Shown piece by piece: positions 1 to 7,791 of a DNA stretch of 18,039 bases. The translations under genes and the position numbers were made by a program. The notes beneath the pieces are model-generated. The model was not told where the DNA came from. It worked only from the letters and a program-made list of their open reading frames with translations, and did not search any database. Each line of letters opens with the position of its first letter. The stretch's first letter is position 1. The DNA comes from CAZMGG01 sp964565715 (GTDB lineage: Bacteria > Planctomycetota > UBA1135 > UBA2386): NCBI GenBank assembly GCA_964565715.1, contig CAZMGG010000116.1, positions 1-18,039 of the forward strand, in the 5' to 3' direction.

Positions 1-933
1 GCCGACCAGCTGCACGTTCTGGCCGATCGCCGCGGTCAGCGCCTGCCAGCCCTCCCAGTCGTCCTCGGCCATGCCGTCCTCGATGGAGAAGATCGGGAAC
101 TCGCCGCACCAGCCGGCCAGCAGGTCGACCATGCCCTTGCGATCCAGCGTCTTGCCCTCGCCCTCCAGCGTGTACTTGCCGCTCTTGAAGATCTCGGTGC
201 TGGCCGCGTCGAGCGCCAGCACGCAGTCGCTGCCGGGCTTGTAGCCCGCTTTCCTGATCGCCTCGAGGATCACCTCGAATGCGGCCGCATTGCTCGGCAG
301 GTCGGGCGCGAAGCCGCCCTCGTCGCCGACCGCGGTGGCGAGCTTCTTCTGCTTCAGCACCGCCTTCAGGGTGTGGAACACCTCGGCGCCCATCCGCAGG
401 CCCTCGCGGAACGACTTCGCGCCCACCGGCATCACCATGAACTCCTGGAAGTCGACGTTGTTGTCGGCGTGGGCGCCGCCGTTGAGGATGTTCATCATCG
501 GCACCGGCAGCCGGTTGGCATTGCAGCCGCCGACGTAGCGGTAGAGCGGTACACCGCACTCCTGGGCCATCGCCCGGGCCGCGGCCAGCGACACGCCGAG
601 CAGCGCGTTGGCGCCGAGCTTGCCCTTGTTCGGGCTGCCGTCCAGTTCGCACAGCAGGGCGTCGAGCTGTGCCTGATCGTCGGCGGGCTGGCCGACCAGA
701 CCCTCGGCCAGGGCCTCGTTGACGTTGCCCACGGCCTTCTGCACGCCCTTGCCGAGGTAGCGCTTCTTGTCGCCGTCGCGCAGCTCGACGGCCTCGTGGG
801 CGCCGGTGCTGGCGCCGGACGGGACGATGGCCCGGCCCTCGGCGCCGGACTCCAGGGTGACCTCGACTTCGACGGTGGGATTGCCGCGGGAATCGAGGAC
901 CTCGCGCCCGTGGACCTGCAGGATCGTGCTCAT
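1..933 (-). CDS. eno: Enolase (phosphopyruvate hydratase), C-terminus beyond window
   Basis: Cytosolic glycolytic enzyme that interconverts 2-phosphoglycerate and phosphoenolpyruvate. The first 311 residues are visible, starting MSTILQVHGREVLDSRGNPT at the ATG at 933. The family hallmarks appear in order: the VLDSRGNPT opening, PSGASTGAHEAVELRDGD, NGGAHADNNVDFQEFMVMP (substrate His and catalytic Glu), VGDEGGFAP (second catalytic Glu), LALDAAS (Mg ligand Asp) and SIEDGMAEDDW (Mg ligand Glu). The last visible residues, VQLVG, stop just before the third Mg-binding Asp, so about 120 residues with that Asp and the catalytic Lys lie outside the window. The reading frame is unbroken. It is divergent from the exported-protein gene at 1192 and shows no functional link with it. 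The identification is essentially certain. Confidence 0.98.
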   Translation of the reverse strand, partial: MSTILQVHGREVLDSRGNPTVEVEVTLESGAEGRAIVPSGASTGAHEAVELRDGDKKRYLGKGVQKAVGNVNEALAEGLVGQPADDQAQLDALLCELDGSPNKGKLGANALLGVSLAAARAMAQECGVPLYRYVGGCNANRLPVPMMNILNGGAHADNNVDFQEFMVMPVGAKSFREGLRMGAEVFHTLKAVLKQKKLATAVGDEGGFAPDLPSNAAAFEVILEAIRKAGYKPGSDCVLALDAASTEIFKSGKYTLEGEGKTLDRKGMVDLLAGWCGEFPIFSIEDGMAEDDWEGWQALTAAIGQNVQLVG

Positions 934-1083
934 GGGCGGAACGGATTACCGGCCAGCACCCACGCCGACAAGCAAGCAGCCGGTCGCATCGCGGGATTCG
1001 GCGCGCCGTTCGGCTCATGCGGCCGATCGCACCGACCCCACGCCGTCGCGGGAAGAACGCCCTGGCGCCGACCCTCCGGAACC

Positions 1084-1119
1084 CGGAATGACGTCGGTGG
1101 TGCCTGCGGTAGCATTCCG
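1084..1119. promoter_or_regulatory. Inverted repeat in the divergent eno/exported-protein intergenic region
   Basis: Perfect 7-bp arms CGGAATG (1084-1090) and CATTCCG (1113-1119) flank a 22-nt spacer. They lie in the 258-nt region between the enolase start and the ATG at 1192, which must hold promoters in both directions. No clear -35/-10 pair was found. The arrangement could be an operator, but a 7-bp repeat can arise by chance. Confidence 0.2.
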
Positions 1120-1191
1120 CGCCCTCGCGCGGCCTTCCTGGCCGTGTCGAGTCCCTTCTCCCCTCTCCCCATCCCTGCGAGACCGATTCTC

Positions 1192-2925
1192 ATGCGGAAC
1201 CTGTCCCTTTCCCTGGTGGCGCTCGTCGCCGCGGCGACCTTCGCGCCGGCCCAGAACATCGTCTGTCCCGACATCTACGCCAACGTCGGCGGCGCCGGCA
1301 CCAGCGCCTTCGTCTGGCGCAACACGCCGGTCTACTGCCAGCAGCTCTACATGAGCGACCACTTCACCGGTCGCGGCATCGACTACCCGATCTCGATCAC
1401 GCGGCTGCGCTGGCGCAGCAACACGGTCGGCGCCGCCGGCAGCTACAGCAACGTCGCCGTGCGCATGTCGACCAGCGCCAGCGACTGGATCAACATGTCG
1501 ACCACGTTCGCCACCAACAAGGGCCCGAACGACATCGAGGTCTACAACGGCGTGGTCAACGTGGCCCAGGGCAACGGCCTGAGCCCGGGCAACTACGTCG
1601 TCGACATCACCCTGACCACCCCGTTCGTCTACAACCCGCTGGCCGGCAACCTGCTGATCGAGTTCGCCAGCCAGGCCGGCCCGACGCTGCCCAACGGCAA
1701 CCTGCCGCAGATCGACTGCGCCGCCAACCAGGGCAACAACGCCCGCGCCCGGCGCCTGTCGAACGGCACGTACACCGACCCGGCCAACCCGGGCACGACC
1801 GTCGGCGCCCTGTCGTTCTTCGCGCCGGTGATCAGCATCGACTTCCAGGATCCCGCCGGCCTCGCGCGCCGCACGCCCTACGGCCAGGGCTGCTACCACC
1901 GGCCGCTCTCGTTCTACGAGAACTTCGCTGCGGGCACCTTCGACCTCGGCAGCGCCACCGGTGGCACCACCGGCTTCACCCTGACCCCGGTCGGCAACGG
2001 CGGCTACGTCGCGCTGCCCGGCGTCACCGGCTGGTACACGCCGACCAGCGGTGACCTCGGTCTGCTGGACGACTCGGTCTCGCCGCCGCAGGCGCTGCCG
2101 TTCACGTTCCCCTACACCGGCGGCACCACCACGGCCCTCGAGATCGGCTCCAACGGCTCGATCTGGATGCAGACCGGCGGCACCACCGATCCGGGTGCAG
2201 ACCCGGCGGCGCTGCTGGCGCAGGGCGCCCGCTTCGTGCCGCTGTGGACCGACCACAACCCGGCCGCGCTGGATCCGACCACCAACCTGCCCTACGGCTC
2301 GATCCACTTCGACGTCGATCCGAGCAACCAGACCGTCTACGTGACCTGGCTCGGCGTGCCGCTGTGGGAAGGCACCCAGACCAACACCTACCTCAGCACC
2401 TTCCAGGTTGCCTTCCACCAGAGCGGCCAGGTCGAATACCGCTACCGCGGCTGCAACCCGGCCCTCTACCAGGCCCTGGTCGGCTGGAGCCCGGGCGGCA
2501 ACGTGTCGGATCCGGGCAGCCGGGACATCTCGGCGACGCTGCCGTTCTCGACCGGTGACGGCAACCTGCCGCTCACCCTCAACGTGCCGCAGCGGCCCGT
2601 GCTGGGCACCACCGTCAACCTGACCACGACCAACGTGCCGAACGGCACGCTGGTGGGCGGCCAGGTGATGAGCTTCACCCAGTACAACCCGGGCCTGCCG
2701 CTGACGGCGCTCGGCGCCGACGGCTGCTTCCAGTACGTGGGCGCGGACGTGTCGCACCTGCTGCTGCCGTCGGGCCCGACGGTGGTGTTCTCGTTCGCCC
2801 TGCCGAACAACCCGGCCCTCAGCGGCCTGGTGGCCTACACCCAGACGGCCACGTTCTCGGCGGGCTTCAACGCGCTCGGCGTGATCTTCAGCAACGGCCT
2901 GCGCCTGGAGCTGGGCACCCTGTAG
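1192..2925 (+). CDS. Exported beta-rich protein, planctomycete type, unknown function
   Basis: 577 residues. The ATG at 1192 was chosen because it gives a clean signal peptide (MRNLSLSLVALVAAATFAPA, cleavage near AQ|N), although the frame is open much further upstream. No Shine-Dalgarno is visible; a pyrimidine-rich tract (1153-1173) precedes the start. Residues 22-220 look like a beta-sandwich (ITRLRWRSN at 69-77, VAVRMSTS at 88-95, LTTPFVYNPLAGNLLIEF at 141-158). Residues about 230-435 carry a run (ALPFTFPYTG, EIGSNGSIWM, FVPLWTDHNP) reminiscent of nidogen-like extracellular domains. The C-terminus (538-577) has PNNPALSG...YTQ...SNGL. The first and last blocks recur in the 362-aa protein at 5893-6981. 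Asn/Thr/Gly-rich composition fits a secreted or surface protein. No catalytic motif is seen and the function is unknown. Confidence 0.82.
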   Translation: MRNLSLSLVALVAAATFAPAQNIVCPDIYANVGGAGTSAFVWRNTPVYCQQLYMSDHFTGRGIDYPISITRLRWRSNTVGAAGSYSNVAVRMSTSASDWINMSTTFATNKGPNDIEVYNGVVNVAQGNGLSPGNYVVDITLTTPFVYNPLAGNLLIEFASQAGPTLPNGNLPQIDCAANQGNNARARRLSNGTYTDPANPGTTVGALSFFAPVISIDFQDPAGLARRTPYGQGCYHRPLSFYENFAAGTFDLGSATGGTTGFTLTPVGNGGYVALPGVTGWYTPTSGDLGLLDDSVSPPQALPFTFPYTGGTTTALEIGSNGSIWMQTGGTTDPGADPAALLAQGARFVPLWTDHNPAALDPTTNLPYGSIHFDVDPSNQTVYVTWLGVPLWEGTQTNTYLSTFQVAFHQSGQVEYRYRGCNPALYQALVGWSPGGNVSDPGSRDISATLPFSTGDGNLPLTLNVPQRPVLGTTVNLTTTNVPNGTLVGGQVMSFTQYNPGLPLTALGADGCFQYVGADVSHLLLPSGPTVVFSFALPNNPALSGLVAYTQTATFSAGFNALGVIFSNGLRLELGTL

Positions 2926-2940
2926 TCGCCTGACTGGAGT

Positions 2941-3029
2941 CGACGCCCCGTCCGGCCGCGGGGGCCCGGGGGGGGGCGGGGGGTTCGGGGGGGCCCCCCC
3001 GCGGCGCCAGGGACGGCGGCGCGCCGCCC
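2941..3029. repeat. G/C homopolymer-rich low-complexity tract at contig edge
   Basis: Runs of G and C, up to nine G and seven C in a row, sit immediately before the N run and just after the stop codon of the exported-protein gene. Nothing coding is recognisable in it. It looks like a low-quality contig end rather than biology. Confidence 0.7.
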
Positions 3030-3039
3030 NNNNNNNNNN
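3030..3039. other. Assembly gap (10 N)
   Basis: Ten consecutive N join two contigs. A fixed-length 10-N run is a usual scaffolding placeholder, so the true distance and the sequence between the flanks are unknown. It interrupts the 3' end of the pentapeptide-repeat gene. Confidence 0.99.
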
Positions 3040-3443
3040 TGCATCTGCGCCGAGCCGCCGGCCGACAGGTGCTGCCACTGCGGATCCAGACAGGCGTCGC
3101 TCAGGTACGCCCCGGTCAGGTTGGCGCCCTCCAGATGCGCGCCACGCAGATCGGCGCCGCGCAGGTAGGCGTGGCTGAGATCGGCGCCGCGCAGGAAGGC
3201 GCCGCGCAGGTCGGCGTCGCAGAGGTTGGCGTAGACCAGGTTGGCGTACTCGAGGTGCGCCTCCTGCAGGTTGGCGCCGCGCAGATCGGACCGGCTCAGA
3301 TCCGTGCGGCGCAGCACCGAGCCCTCCAGATCGGTGCCGGCCAGGTTCATGGCCGAGAGGTCGTAGCCGGCAAGGGTACGGTGGGCGGCGGCGTGCGGCG
3401 TTCCCAGCAGCCGCCGCAGCTCCTCGCGCTTGGTGAATCCCAT
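3040..3443 (-). CDS. Pentapeptide-repeat protein, C-terminus lost in assembly gap
   Basis: Starts MGFTKREELRRLLGTPHAAAH at the ATG at 3443, preceded by a good Shine-Dalgarno. After about 25 residues it becomes a continuous array of roughly 19 A(D/N)LXX-type pentapeptides (for example TDLEG, SDLRG, ANLQE, ANLVY, ADLRG, AFLRG, ADLSH, AHLEG, ANLTG). By family knowledge these fold as a right-handed quadrilateral beta-helix. About 134 residues are visible; the last, DACLDPQWQHLSAGGSAQM, seems to leave the helix shortly before the gap. No partner domain is seen. Pentapeptide proteins range from DNA-gyrase mimics (Qnr/MfpA type) to structural or effector proteins, and nothing here separates these. 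The family is confident; the function is unknown. Confidence 0.88.
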
Positions 3444-3449
3444 GGCGTG

Positions 3450-3456
3450 CTCCTTT
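3450..3456 (-). promoter_or_regulatory. Ribosome binding site of the pentapeptide-repeat gene
   Basis: On the minus strand AAAGGAG lies six bases before the ATG at 3443. It settles the start against the longer open frame that continues upstream to 3569, whose extra residues have no recognisable features. Confidence 0.75.
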
Positions 3457-3600
3457 CGGAAAAGGGCCCGCGGCCGCATGGAAGACCGTGGGCCAACCGG
3501 CCCAGGGTAGCAGAAAGGACCCCACCGTGCCGACCGCGGCCCCCGTCCGTCCGGGTCCGACGCCGGCAAGTGCCGATGGCAAGGCGCGCTGCCGCCGCCG

Positions 3601-4167
3601 TCAGCCGGTGGTCAGCAGCACCACGAACGCCAGCAACGTCAGCAGCAGGGCCAGCGCGGCGATCCCGTGCAGCCGCCGGTTGCCCGACCAGGCCAGCGCC
3701 ACCAGCAGCAGCAGGGCGCCGTAGCGCACCAGGTTCACCGTGTGCAGCCAGGGCACCCGCAGATGCACGGTGTTGCCGACGATCATCGTCAGCAACGCCA
3801 CCGCACACGCCGTGAAGATGCCGCGATGGTTCTCGTAGTAGTACTCGCGGAAGTCGAACAGCGGCGCGCTGGCCGGCACCTGCGGGCCGATCATGGTCGC
3901 TGCCACGTAGAGCGTCACCGGGAACAGCAGCGTCAGCAGGTAGTGGAAGAAGGTGTCACCCAAATCGCCGATGCTGCGCCAGGTGTACATCACGTGCCAG
4001 TACTGTACGGCGATCAGGAACAGGGTCAGCAGCCACACGAGGTGCACCCAGTAGGGCCGCGTCCGGTGCCGGGACAGGAGGATGTGGGCGACGCAGGTCA
4101 GCAGCTGCTGGAGCGCCAGCCCCAGCACCACGGCGATCAGGACCAGCTGATAGTCGAAGCGTTCCAT
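3601..4167 (-). CDS. Six-helix integral membrane protein, unknown function
   Basis: 188 residues, with six hydrophobic segments at about 7-31, 41-60, 73-93, 116-133, 144-160 and 166-186, so nearly the whole protein sits in the inner membrane. The single longer polar loop (about 94-115) contains FDFREYYYENHRGIF, an aromatic and charged stretch that could be the family-defining motif. The ATG at 4167 is preceded by a weak GAGGTG about nine bases upstream. It lies 63 bases downstream of the sulfatase stop on the same strand, so co-transcription is possible. No transporter or enzyme motif is recognised and no function is proposed. Confidence 0.72.
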   Translation of the reverse strand: MERFDYQLVLIAVVLGLALQQLLTCVAHILLSRHRTRPYWVHLVWLLTLFLIAVQYWHVMYTWRSIGDLGDTFFHYLLTLLFPVTLYVAATMIGPQVPASAPLFDFREYYYENHRGIFTACAVALLTMIVGNTVHLRVPWLHTVNLVRYGALLLLVALAWSGNRRLHGIAALALLLTLLAFVVLLTTG

Positions 4168-4230
4168 GCGGCAGGCACCTCGCGACCCTCACCAGCATGG
4201 CCCGGTGCCGGTCTCGATGCACGCGCCGGC

Positions 4231-5757
4231 TTAGCGCGGCCCGAGCCGCGGCGCCGACCAGCCCTGGTCCCGCAGCCGGGCCAGCAGCGCCCGCAGCGCC
4301 GCGACCCGCTCCGGTTCCTCGTGCAGCCGGTTCCGGCGCTGGCCCGGATCCCGCCGCAGGTCGAAAAGCAGCGCCGGTGCGGGCTCGGCGGCCCAGCCCT
4401 CGGCCGCGGCGAACCACTCCGGCACCCGGGTCTCGCTGCCGGTCGGATCCTCGATCAGCACGTGATCGCCCTCCCGCACGGCCCAGCGCCGCGCCGAGGT
4501 GTTGTGCACCGCGAAGGTCCGCACCGCGGCCGCCTCGCCGCGCCAGACCGGCAGCTGGTCGAAGCCGTCCTCGGCGGCGTCCCGCGGCAGGTCGGCGCCG
4601 ACCACCGCCGCCAGCGTGGCCATCACGTCGGTCTGGCAGAGCAGCGCGTTGCTGACCGCGCCGCCCTGCACGACGCCGGGCCAGCGCACCACGAACGGCA
4701 CGCGGTGGCCACCTTCCCACACGTCGCGCTTGACGCCGCGCAGCTGGCCCATGCTGCGGTGGCCGGTCTTGCGCACGCGTTCGAAGGCGTAGTGCTCGGG
4801 GCCGTTGTCGGAGCTGAAGATGACGAGGGTGTTGGCGGCGAGGCCGTGTTCGTCCAGCGCCGCCAGCACGGCGCCGACGGTGGCATCGGTCTGCAGGACG
4901 AAGTCGCCGTACGGCCCGGCCTCGCTGCGGCCGCGGAACTCCTCGGTGGGCACGATCGGCGCGTGCGGCGAGGTGAAGGGGAAGTACAGGAAGAACGGCC
5001 GCGCGCTGCCCTTCTGCGCGCCGATCCACGCGACCGCCCGGCGGGTCAGTTCGGGCATCACCGCATCGAGCCGCCAGCCGGCCACCATCGGCCCCGGCCG
5101 GCCCTCGTGGGCGCCCTCCGGCGGCTTGGGGTCGGGTGCGTAGGGCTCGGTCGGTGGCGTCACGACCCGGTCGTCCTCGATCCACGCATACGGCGGGAAG
5201 TTGGGCACGTCGTCGCCGAAGTAATGGTCGAAGCCGTGCGCCAGCGGCCCATCGGGGATCGGCCTGGTCCAATCGAAGGCCTCGGCGCCGTTGCCGGTCC
5301 GGTCGGGTCTGCGGATCGCCTGCCAGTCCCAGCCGAGGTGCCACTTGCCGATGCAGGCGGTGCGATAGCCGCGGTCGCGCAGCAGTTCGGGCAGGGTCAG
5401 GCGGTCCTTGGGCAGCACCGACGGGCCGAAGCTGTCGACGATGCCGTGGAACTGCCGCCAGTGGGCGCGGCCGGTCAGCAGCGCGTAACGCGACGGCGTG
5501 CAGACGCCGGACGACGAATGCGCGTCGGTGAAGCGCATGCCGTCTGTGGCCAGGCGATCGAGGTGCGGCGTCGGGATCTTCGACTCGGGGTTGTTGGCGT
5601 GCAGATCGCCGTAGCCCATGTCATCGGCGTAGAGGATGACGATGTTGGGGAGCGTGGCGGGGGGTGGCGCCGGCGGTGCCTGGGTGGGGATGGCCGGCGC
5701 GAGGGTGGTGGCGAGGGCCGTGGCGAGCGTGAGGAACAGGCTGCGGGCGACCGGCAT
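4231..5757 (-). CDS. Exported formylglycine-dependent sulfatase (arylsulfatase-like)
   Basis: 508 residues. The ATG at 5757 was chosen because it places a signal peptide first (MPVARSLFLTLATALATTLA, cleavage probably near PTQA); the frame continues 33 codons upstream without useful features. Signature one, GVCTPSRYALLTG, holds Cys86, the residue converted to formylglycine. Signature two, GYRTACIGKWHLG, holds Lys138 and His140. Other alkaline-phosphatase-fold ligands are the Asp45-Asp46 pair in YADDMGYGDL, His265 in TSPHAP and Asp317-Asn318 in SSDNGPEHYAF. It should hydrolyse sulfate esters, probably on polysaccharides, in the periplasm or outside; the substrate cannot be read from sequence. 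No maturing enzyme (FGE or anSME) is in the window. The fold and active site are intact and the length is normal. Confidence 0.95.
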   Translation of the reverse strand: MPVARSLFLTLATALATTLAPAIPTQAPPAPPPATLPNIVILYADDMGYGDLHANNPESKIPTPHLDRLATDGMRFTDAHSSSGVCTPSRYALLTGRAHWRQFHGIVDSFGPSVLPKDRLTLPELLRDRGYRTACIGKWHLGWDWQAIRRPDRTGNGAEAFDWTRPIPDGPLAHGFDHYFGDDVPNFPPYAWIEDDRVVTPPTEPYAPDPKPPEGAHEGRPGPMVAGWRLDAVMPELTRRAVAWIGAQKGSARPFFLYFPFTSPHAPIVPTEEFRGRSEAGPYGDFVLQTDATVGAVLAALDEHGLAANTLVIFSSDNGPEHYAFERVRKTGHRSMGQLRGVKRDVWEGGHRVPFVVRWPGVVQGGAVSNALLCQTDVMATLAAVVGADLPRDAAEDGFDQLPVWRGEAAAVRTFAVHNTSARRWAVREGDHVLIEDPTGSETRVPEWFAAAEGWAAEPAPALLFDLRRDPGQRRNRLHEEPERVAALRALLARLRDQGWSAPRLGPR

Positions 5758-5892
5758 GACGGGGAATGGTAGTGGCGCGACGACCGTTCCCGGTAACGCG
5801 CCATCCGAGGGCGAGCGCTGCCAGCAGCGCCACCAGCCGAGCACGCAGGCGGTCAACCGGTCAGCCCAAGGCCGACCAGCACCCCGGATCGC

Positions 5893-6981
5893 TCACTGTA
5901 CCGTGAAACGGAGCACCGGTGCCCGCTGCGTCGTGATGCTCGGCTCACTCCAGGCGCCGCCGATCAGGCCTACCTGCTGCAGCGTCGCCATGCCGAGGGT
6001 TGGCGCGGCGTGGGCGATGGTCCACTGGATGCCATTGCTGGCGACGAAGTCGGCGCCCAGCTCGACCCACTGGCTCGCGAAGCTCGCACCCAGCACCCAA
6101 GGTGAATTGGGGACCGGCAGTTGGATCTGGGCCGGCGAGCCGAGGCGCGCGGTGCCAGGGTCGGTTTGCAGTGCAAAGGTGCTGAAGGCATGGCTCAGGA
6201 TCCCCGTCACGTGCGCCCGGCAGCCCTGGGCCATGCCGAGTGGCTCCAGATCCATGACATTCGCCGTTGCCTGGGCGGCGAGCGCCAGGCAGGCCAGGTC
6301 ACCGGGCGCGCCGTACGCCACGAAGCGCGCGGTGCCGCCGGCCACCAGGCTGCCCTCGTCGACCAGCGACCACTCGCCGTTCTGGTACGCCTGGCCGCGT
6401 GGCCCGCAGCCGGCCCCGACGTTGACCGACACGCCCTGCGTCCCGTCCCAGGCGGCGTCGACCGGCCACCAATCGGTGGCCTGCTGCCCCGGCGTGCCCT
6501 CGATCTCCACGCACAGGTTGCCACCGCCATAGAGGAAGGGCGTCTGGAAGGCGATCGTGGCTGTGTTGACGGTGGTCCACGCGACCTGGGTGCCCGGCGC
6601 TGGCGACGTTGGCAGCGCCACCGTGCCCTGGAAGACCGTCTGCTGGTTGGTGCCGTGGTTCTGGGCCGGAACCATGCGCATGCCCAGGGAATCACGTGGA
6701 GTGGTGGACAGGCGCACCGTCAACACGGCGTCACCGCCGGCGAAGGCATAGGTGGTCTGGTTCCGGCGCAGTTGCAGTTGCGTGATGGTCCGGCCGACGA
6801 TCGACGTCAGGTGCGAGGCATCGACGATGACCTGCTGGCGCATCGTGTTGGTGAAGCCGGCGCACCAGACCTGCGATACGGCGTCCGTGGTGTCGTGGCC
6901 GGCTGGCACCACGAGGCTCTGCTGGGCGGCGGCGAGACCGGCGGTGCAGAGGGCCAGGGAAGCGGCGATGACCTTGCGCAT
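5893..6981 (-). CDS. Exported beta-rich protein, paralogous in parts to the gene at 1192
   Basis: 362 residues beginning MRKVIAASLALCTAGLAAAQ, a clear signal peptide. The ATG at 6981 is preceded by GAGGA. The N-terminal region has ITQLQLRRN (66-74), LTVRLSTT (87-94) and FQTPFLYGGGNLCVEIEG (145-162). These match, at nearly the same spacing, ITRLRWRSN, VAVRMSTS and LTTPFVYNPLAGNLLIEF of the 577-aa exported protein. The C-terminal part has LGMAQGC, VPNSPWVLG, Q and FVASNGIQWTI, matching LGADGC, LPNNPALSG, Q and IFSNGLRLEL there. The central nidogen-like part of the larger protein is absent. It is the last gene of a tight three-gene set. It is secreted or surface-located by inference, with no enzymatic motif and unknown function. 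Confidence 0.82.
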   Translation of the reverse strand: MRKVIAASLALCTAGLAAAQQSLVVPAGHDTTDAVSQVWCAGFTNTMRQQVIVDASHLTSIVGRTITQLQLRRNQTTYAFAGGDAVLTVRLSTTPRDSLGMRMVPAQNHGTNQQTVFQGTVALPTSPAPGTQVAWTTVNTATIAFQTPFLYGGGNLCVEIEGTPGQQATDWWPVDAAWDGTQGVSVNVGAGCGPRGQAYQNGEWSLVDEGSLVAGGTARFVAYGAPGDLACLALAAQATANVMDLEPLGMAQGCRAHVTGILSHAFSTFALQTDPGTARLGSPAQIQLPVPNSPWVLGASFASQWVELGADFVASNGIQWTIAHAAPTLGMATLQQVGLIGGAWSEPSITTQRAPVLRFTVQ

Positions 6982-6985
6982 GGGA

Positions 6986-6990
6986 TCCTC
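6986..6990 (-). promoter_or_regulatory. Ribosome binding site overlapping the preceding stop codon
   Basis: The minus strand reads TGAGGATCCCATG: the TGA is the stop of the 89-aa gene, GAGGA is the Shine-Dalgarno, and the ATG at 6981 opens the 362-aa gene. This fixes that start against a frame that stays open to 7233, and implies translational coupling. Confidence 0.65.
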
Positions 6991-7258
6991 AGGGAGATGG
7001 TGCGACGAGTTCGATCTGCAGGAACGAGGGCGGAATGCGGTTGTCGCGGATGAACACGCTGGTGCCCGGCGGAACCTCGGGCGGGATCGGGATGGAGGTC
7101 TTGCCGCCGGGGCCCACGGGGAACTTGGTGGCGGGTCCGGCGCCGATCTGCACCGTGATGCCGGTCGCCCCGGACGGCGCCTCGATCTCGATCGTGCTGC
7201 CGGGCGCCGCGGTCGACGGACCCTTGATGCCACCGCCGCCCTGCTGCGCGGGTCTCAC
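6989..7258 (-). CDS. Small Ig-like/IPT-like protein, unknown function
   Basis: 89 residues from a GTG start at 7258. The minus strand reads GTGA, so the start overlaps the stop of the upstream 155-aa gene by four bases, which favours this start despite the rare codon. After a Gly-rich leader (MRPAQQGGGGIKGP) come alternating beta-type segments (GSTIEIEAPSG, GITVQIGAG, KTSIPIPPEVPPGTSVFIRD, SFLQIELVAP). The spacing resembles a single Ig-like or IPT-type domain. There is no signal peptide, membrane segment or cysteine. It is sandwiched between a Tat-signal protein and a secreted protein, so a role with those is likely, but nothing more can be said. Co-translation with both neighbours supports it being real. 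Confidence 0.6.
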   Translation of the reverse strand: MRPAQQGGGGIKGPSTAAPGSTIEIEAPSGATGITVQIGAGPATKFPVGPGGKTSIPIPPEVPPGTSVFIRDNRIPPSFLQIELVAPSP

Positions 7259-7722
7259 CGCATCGCCCTCCGCAGGGCAGCGAGATGGTGGTGCAGGCCA
7301 TGTTCGGCGGCCTGCGGCAGCGAAGCGATGGTCACGTGGAGGTGGTGGGCCAGCGCCGCGTGATCTGTCCGGCGGTCTGCGGTCGTGACGTGCCGCGCCA
7401 GCCGGTCCACGGCACGCCAGATCTCGGCGTCGGCCGGGGCGTACTCGGCCAGGACCATCAGCATGGCCCCGGCGTGCTGGACCAGTTCATCGATGGGCGT
7501 TGCTGGCTGCGCGAGTTCGCGTGCCCAACGCAGCATCCGCATGGCCTCGGCGTCGAGGGTTCCGTCGGATTGGGATGGGGGCCGCGTCGCCAGCACGCCG
7601 GCAGTGGCTCCGGTTGCCACACCGAGAAGAGCTGTGCTGCCGGCGAGGAGGAAAGCGCGCCGCGTCGGCATCGACGGCGGCGCGGGCCTGGGTGCGAGGA
7701 GGAACACCGGCTCGAGCTTCAT
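7255..7722 (-). CDS. Tat-signal/membrane-anchored small helical protein, unknown function
   Basis: 155 residues from the ATG at 7722, with GGGAG ten bases upstream. Residues 20-46 (TRRAFLLAGSTALLGVATGA and onward) have a twin-arginine pair followed by a hydrophobic stretch, which resembles a Tat signal or N-terminal anchor. An alternative ATG at 7671 (residue 18) would put the twin arginines right at the N-terminus but has no ribosome site. The remaining 110 residues look all-helical (for example AMRMLRWARELAQ, IDELVQHAGAMLMVLAEY, IWRAVDRLARHV), with a His-rich end (HHLHVT, HGLHHHLAALRRAM). It is the first gene of the coupled exported set. The family is not recognised. Confidence 0.65.
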   Translation of the reverse strand: MKLEPVFLLAPRPAPPSMPTRRAFLLAGSTALLGVATGATAGVLATRPPSQSDGTLDAEAMRMLRWARELAQPATPIDELVQHAGAMLMVLAEYAPADAEIWRAVDRLARHVTTADRRTDHAALAHHLHVTIASLPQAAEHGLHHHLAALRRAMR

Positions 7723-7791
7723 GGCGAGAAACTCCCTCGACGAGACGGGGGGGAGTGTGCCACGGCAGGCGTGGGGCTGCCAAGGGGCAGG

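Noticed and set aside
3489..3504. Hairpin TGGGCC-AACC-GGCCCA as a terminator
   Set aside because: There is no T run on either side and it lies upstream of the pentapeptide gene; perfect 6-bp stems are expected by chance at this GC content.
1015..3582. Long minus-strand frame crossing the exported-protein gene and the N run
   Set aside because: It passes through the assembly gap and lies antisense to a gene with a signal peptide; its composition is Arg/Ala/Gly noise.
3069..3815. Plus-strand frame with regular VGxxQ-type repeats
   Set aside because: It is the reverse strand of the pentapeptide array; the 15-base periodicity gives an apparent repeat protein.
5815..5830. Hairpin GCGCTG-CCAG-CAGCGC after the 362-aa gene as a terminator
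   Set aside because: The short stem, lack of a T tract and 62-base distance from the stop leave too little support.
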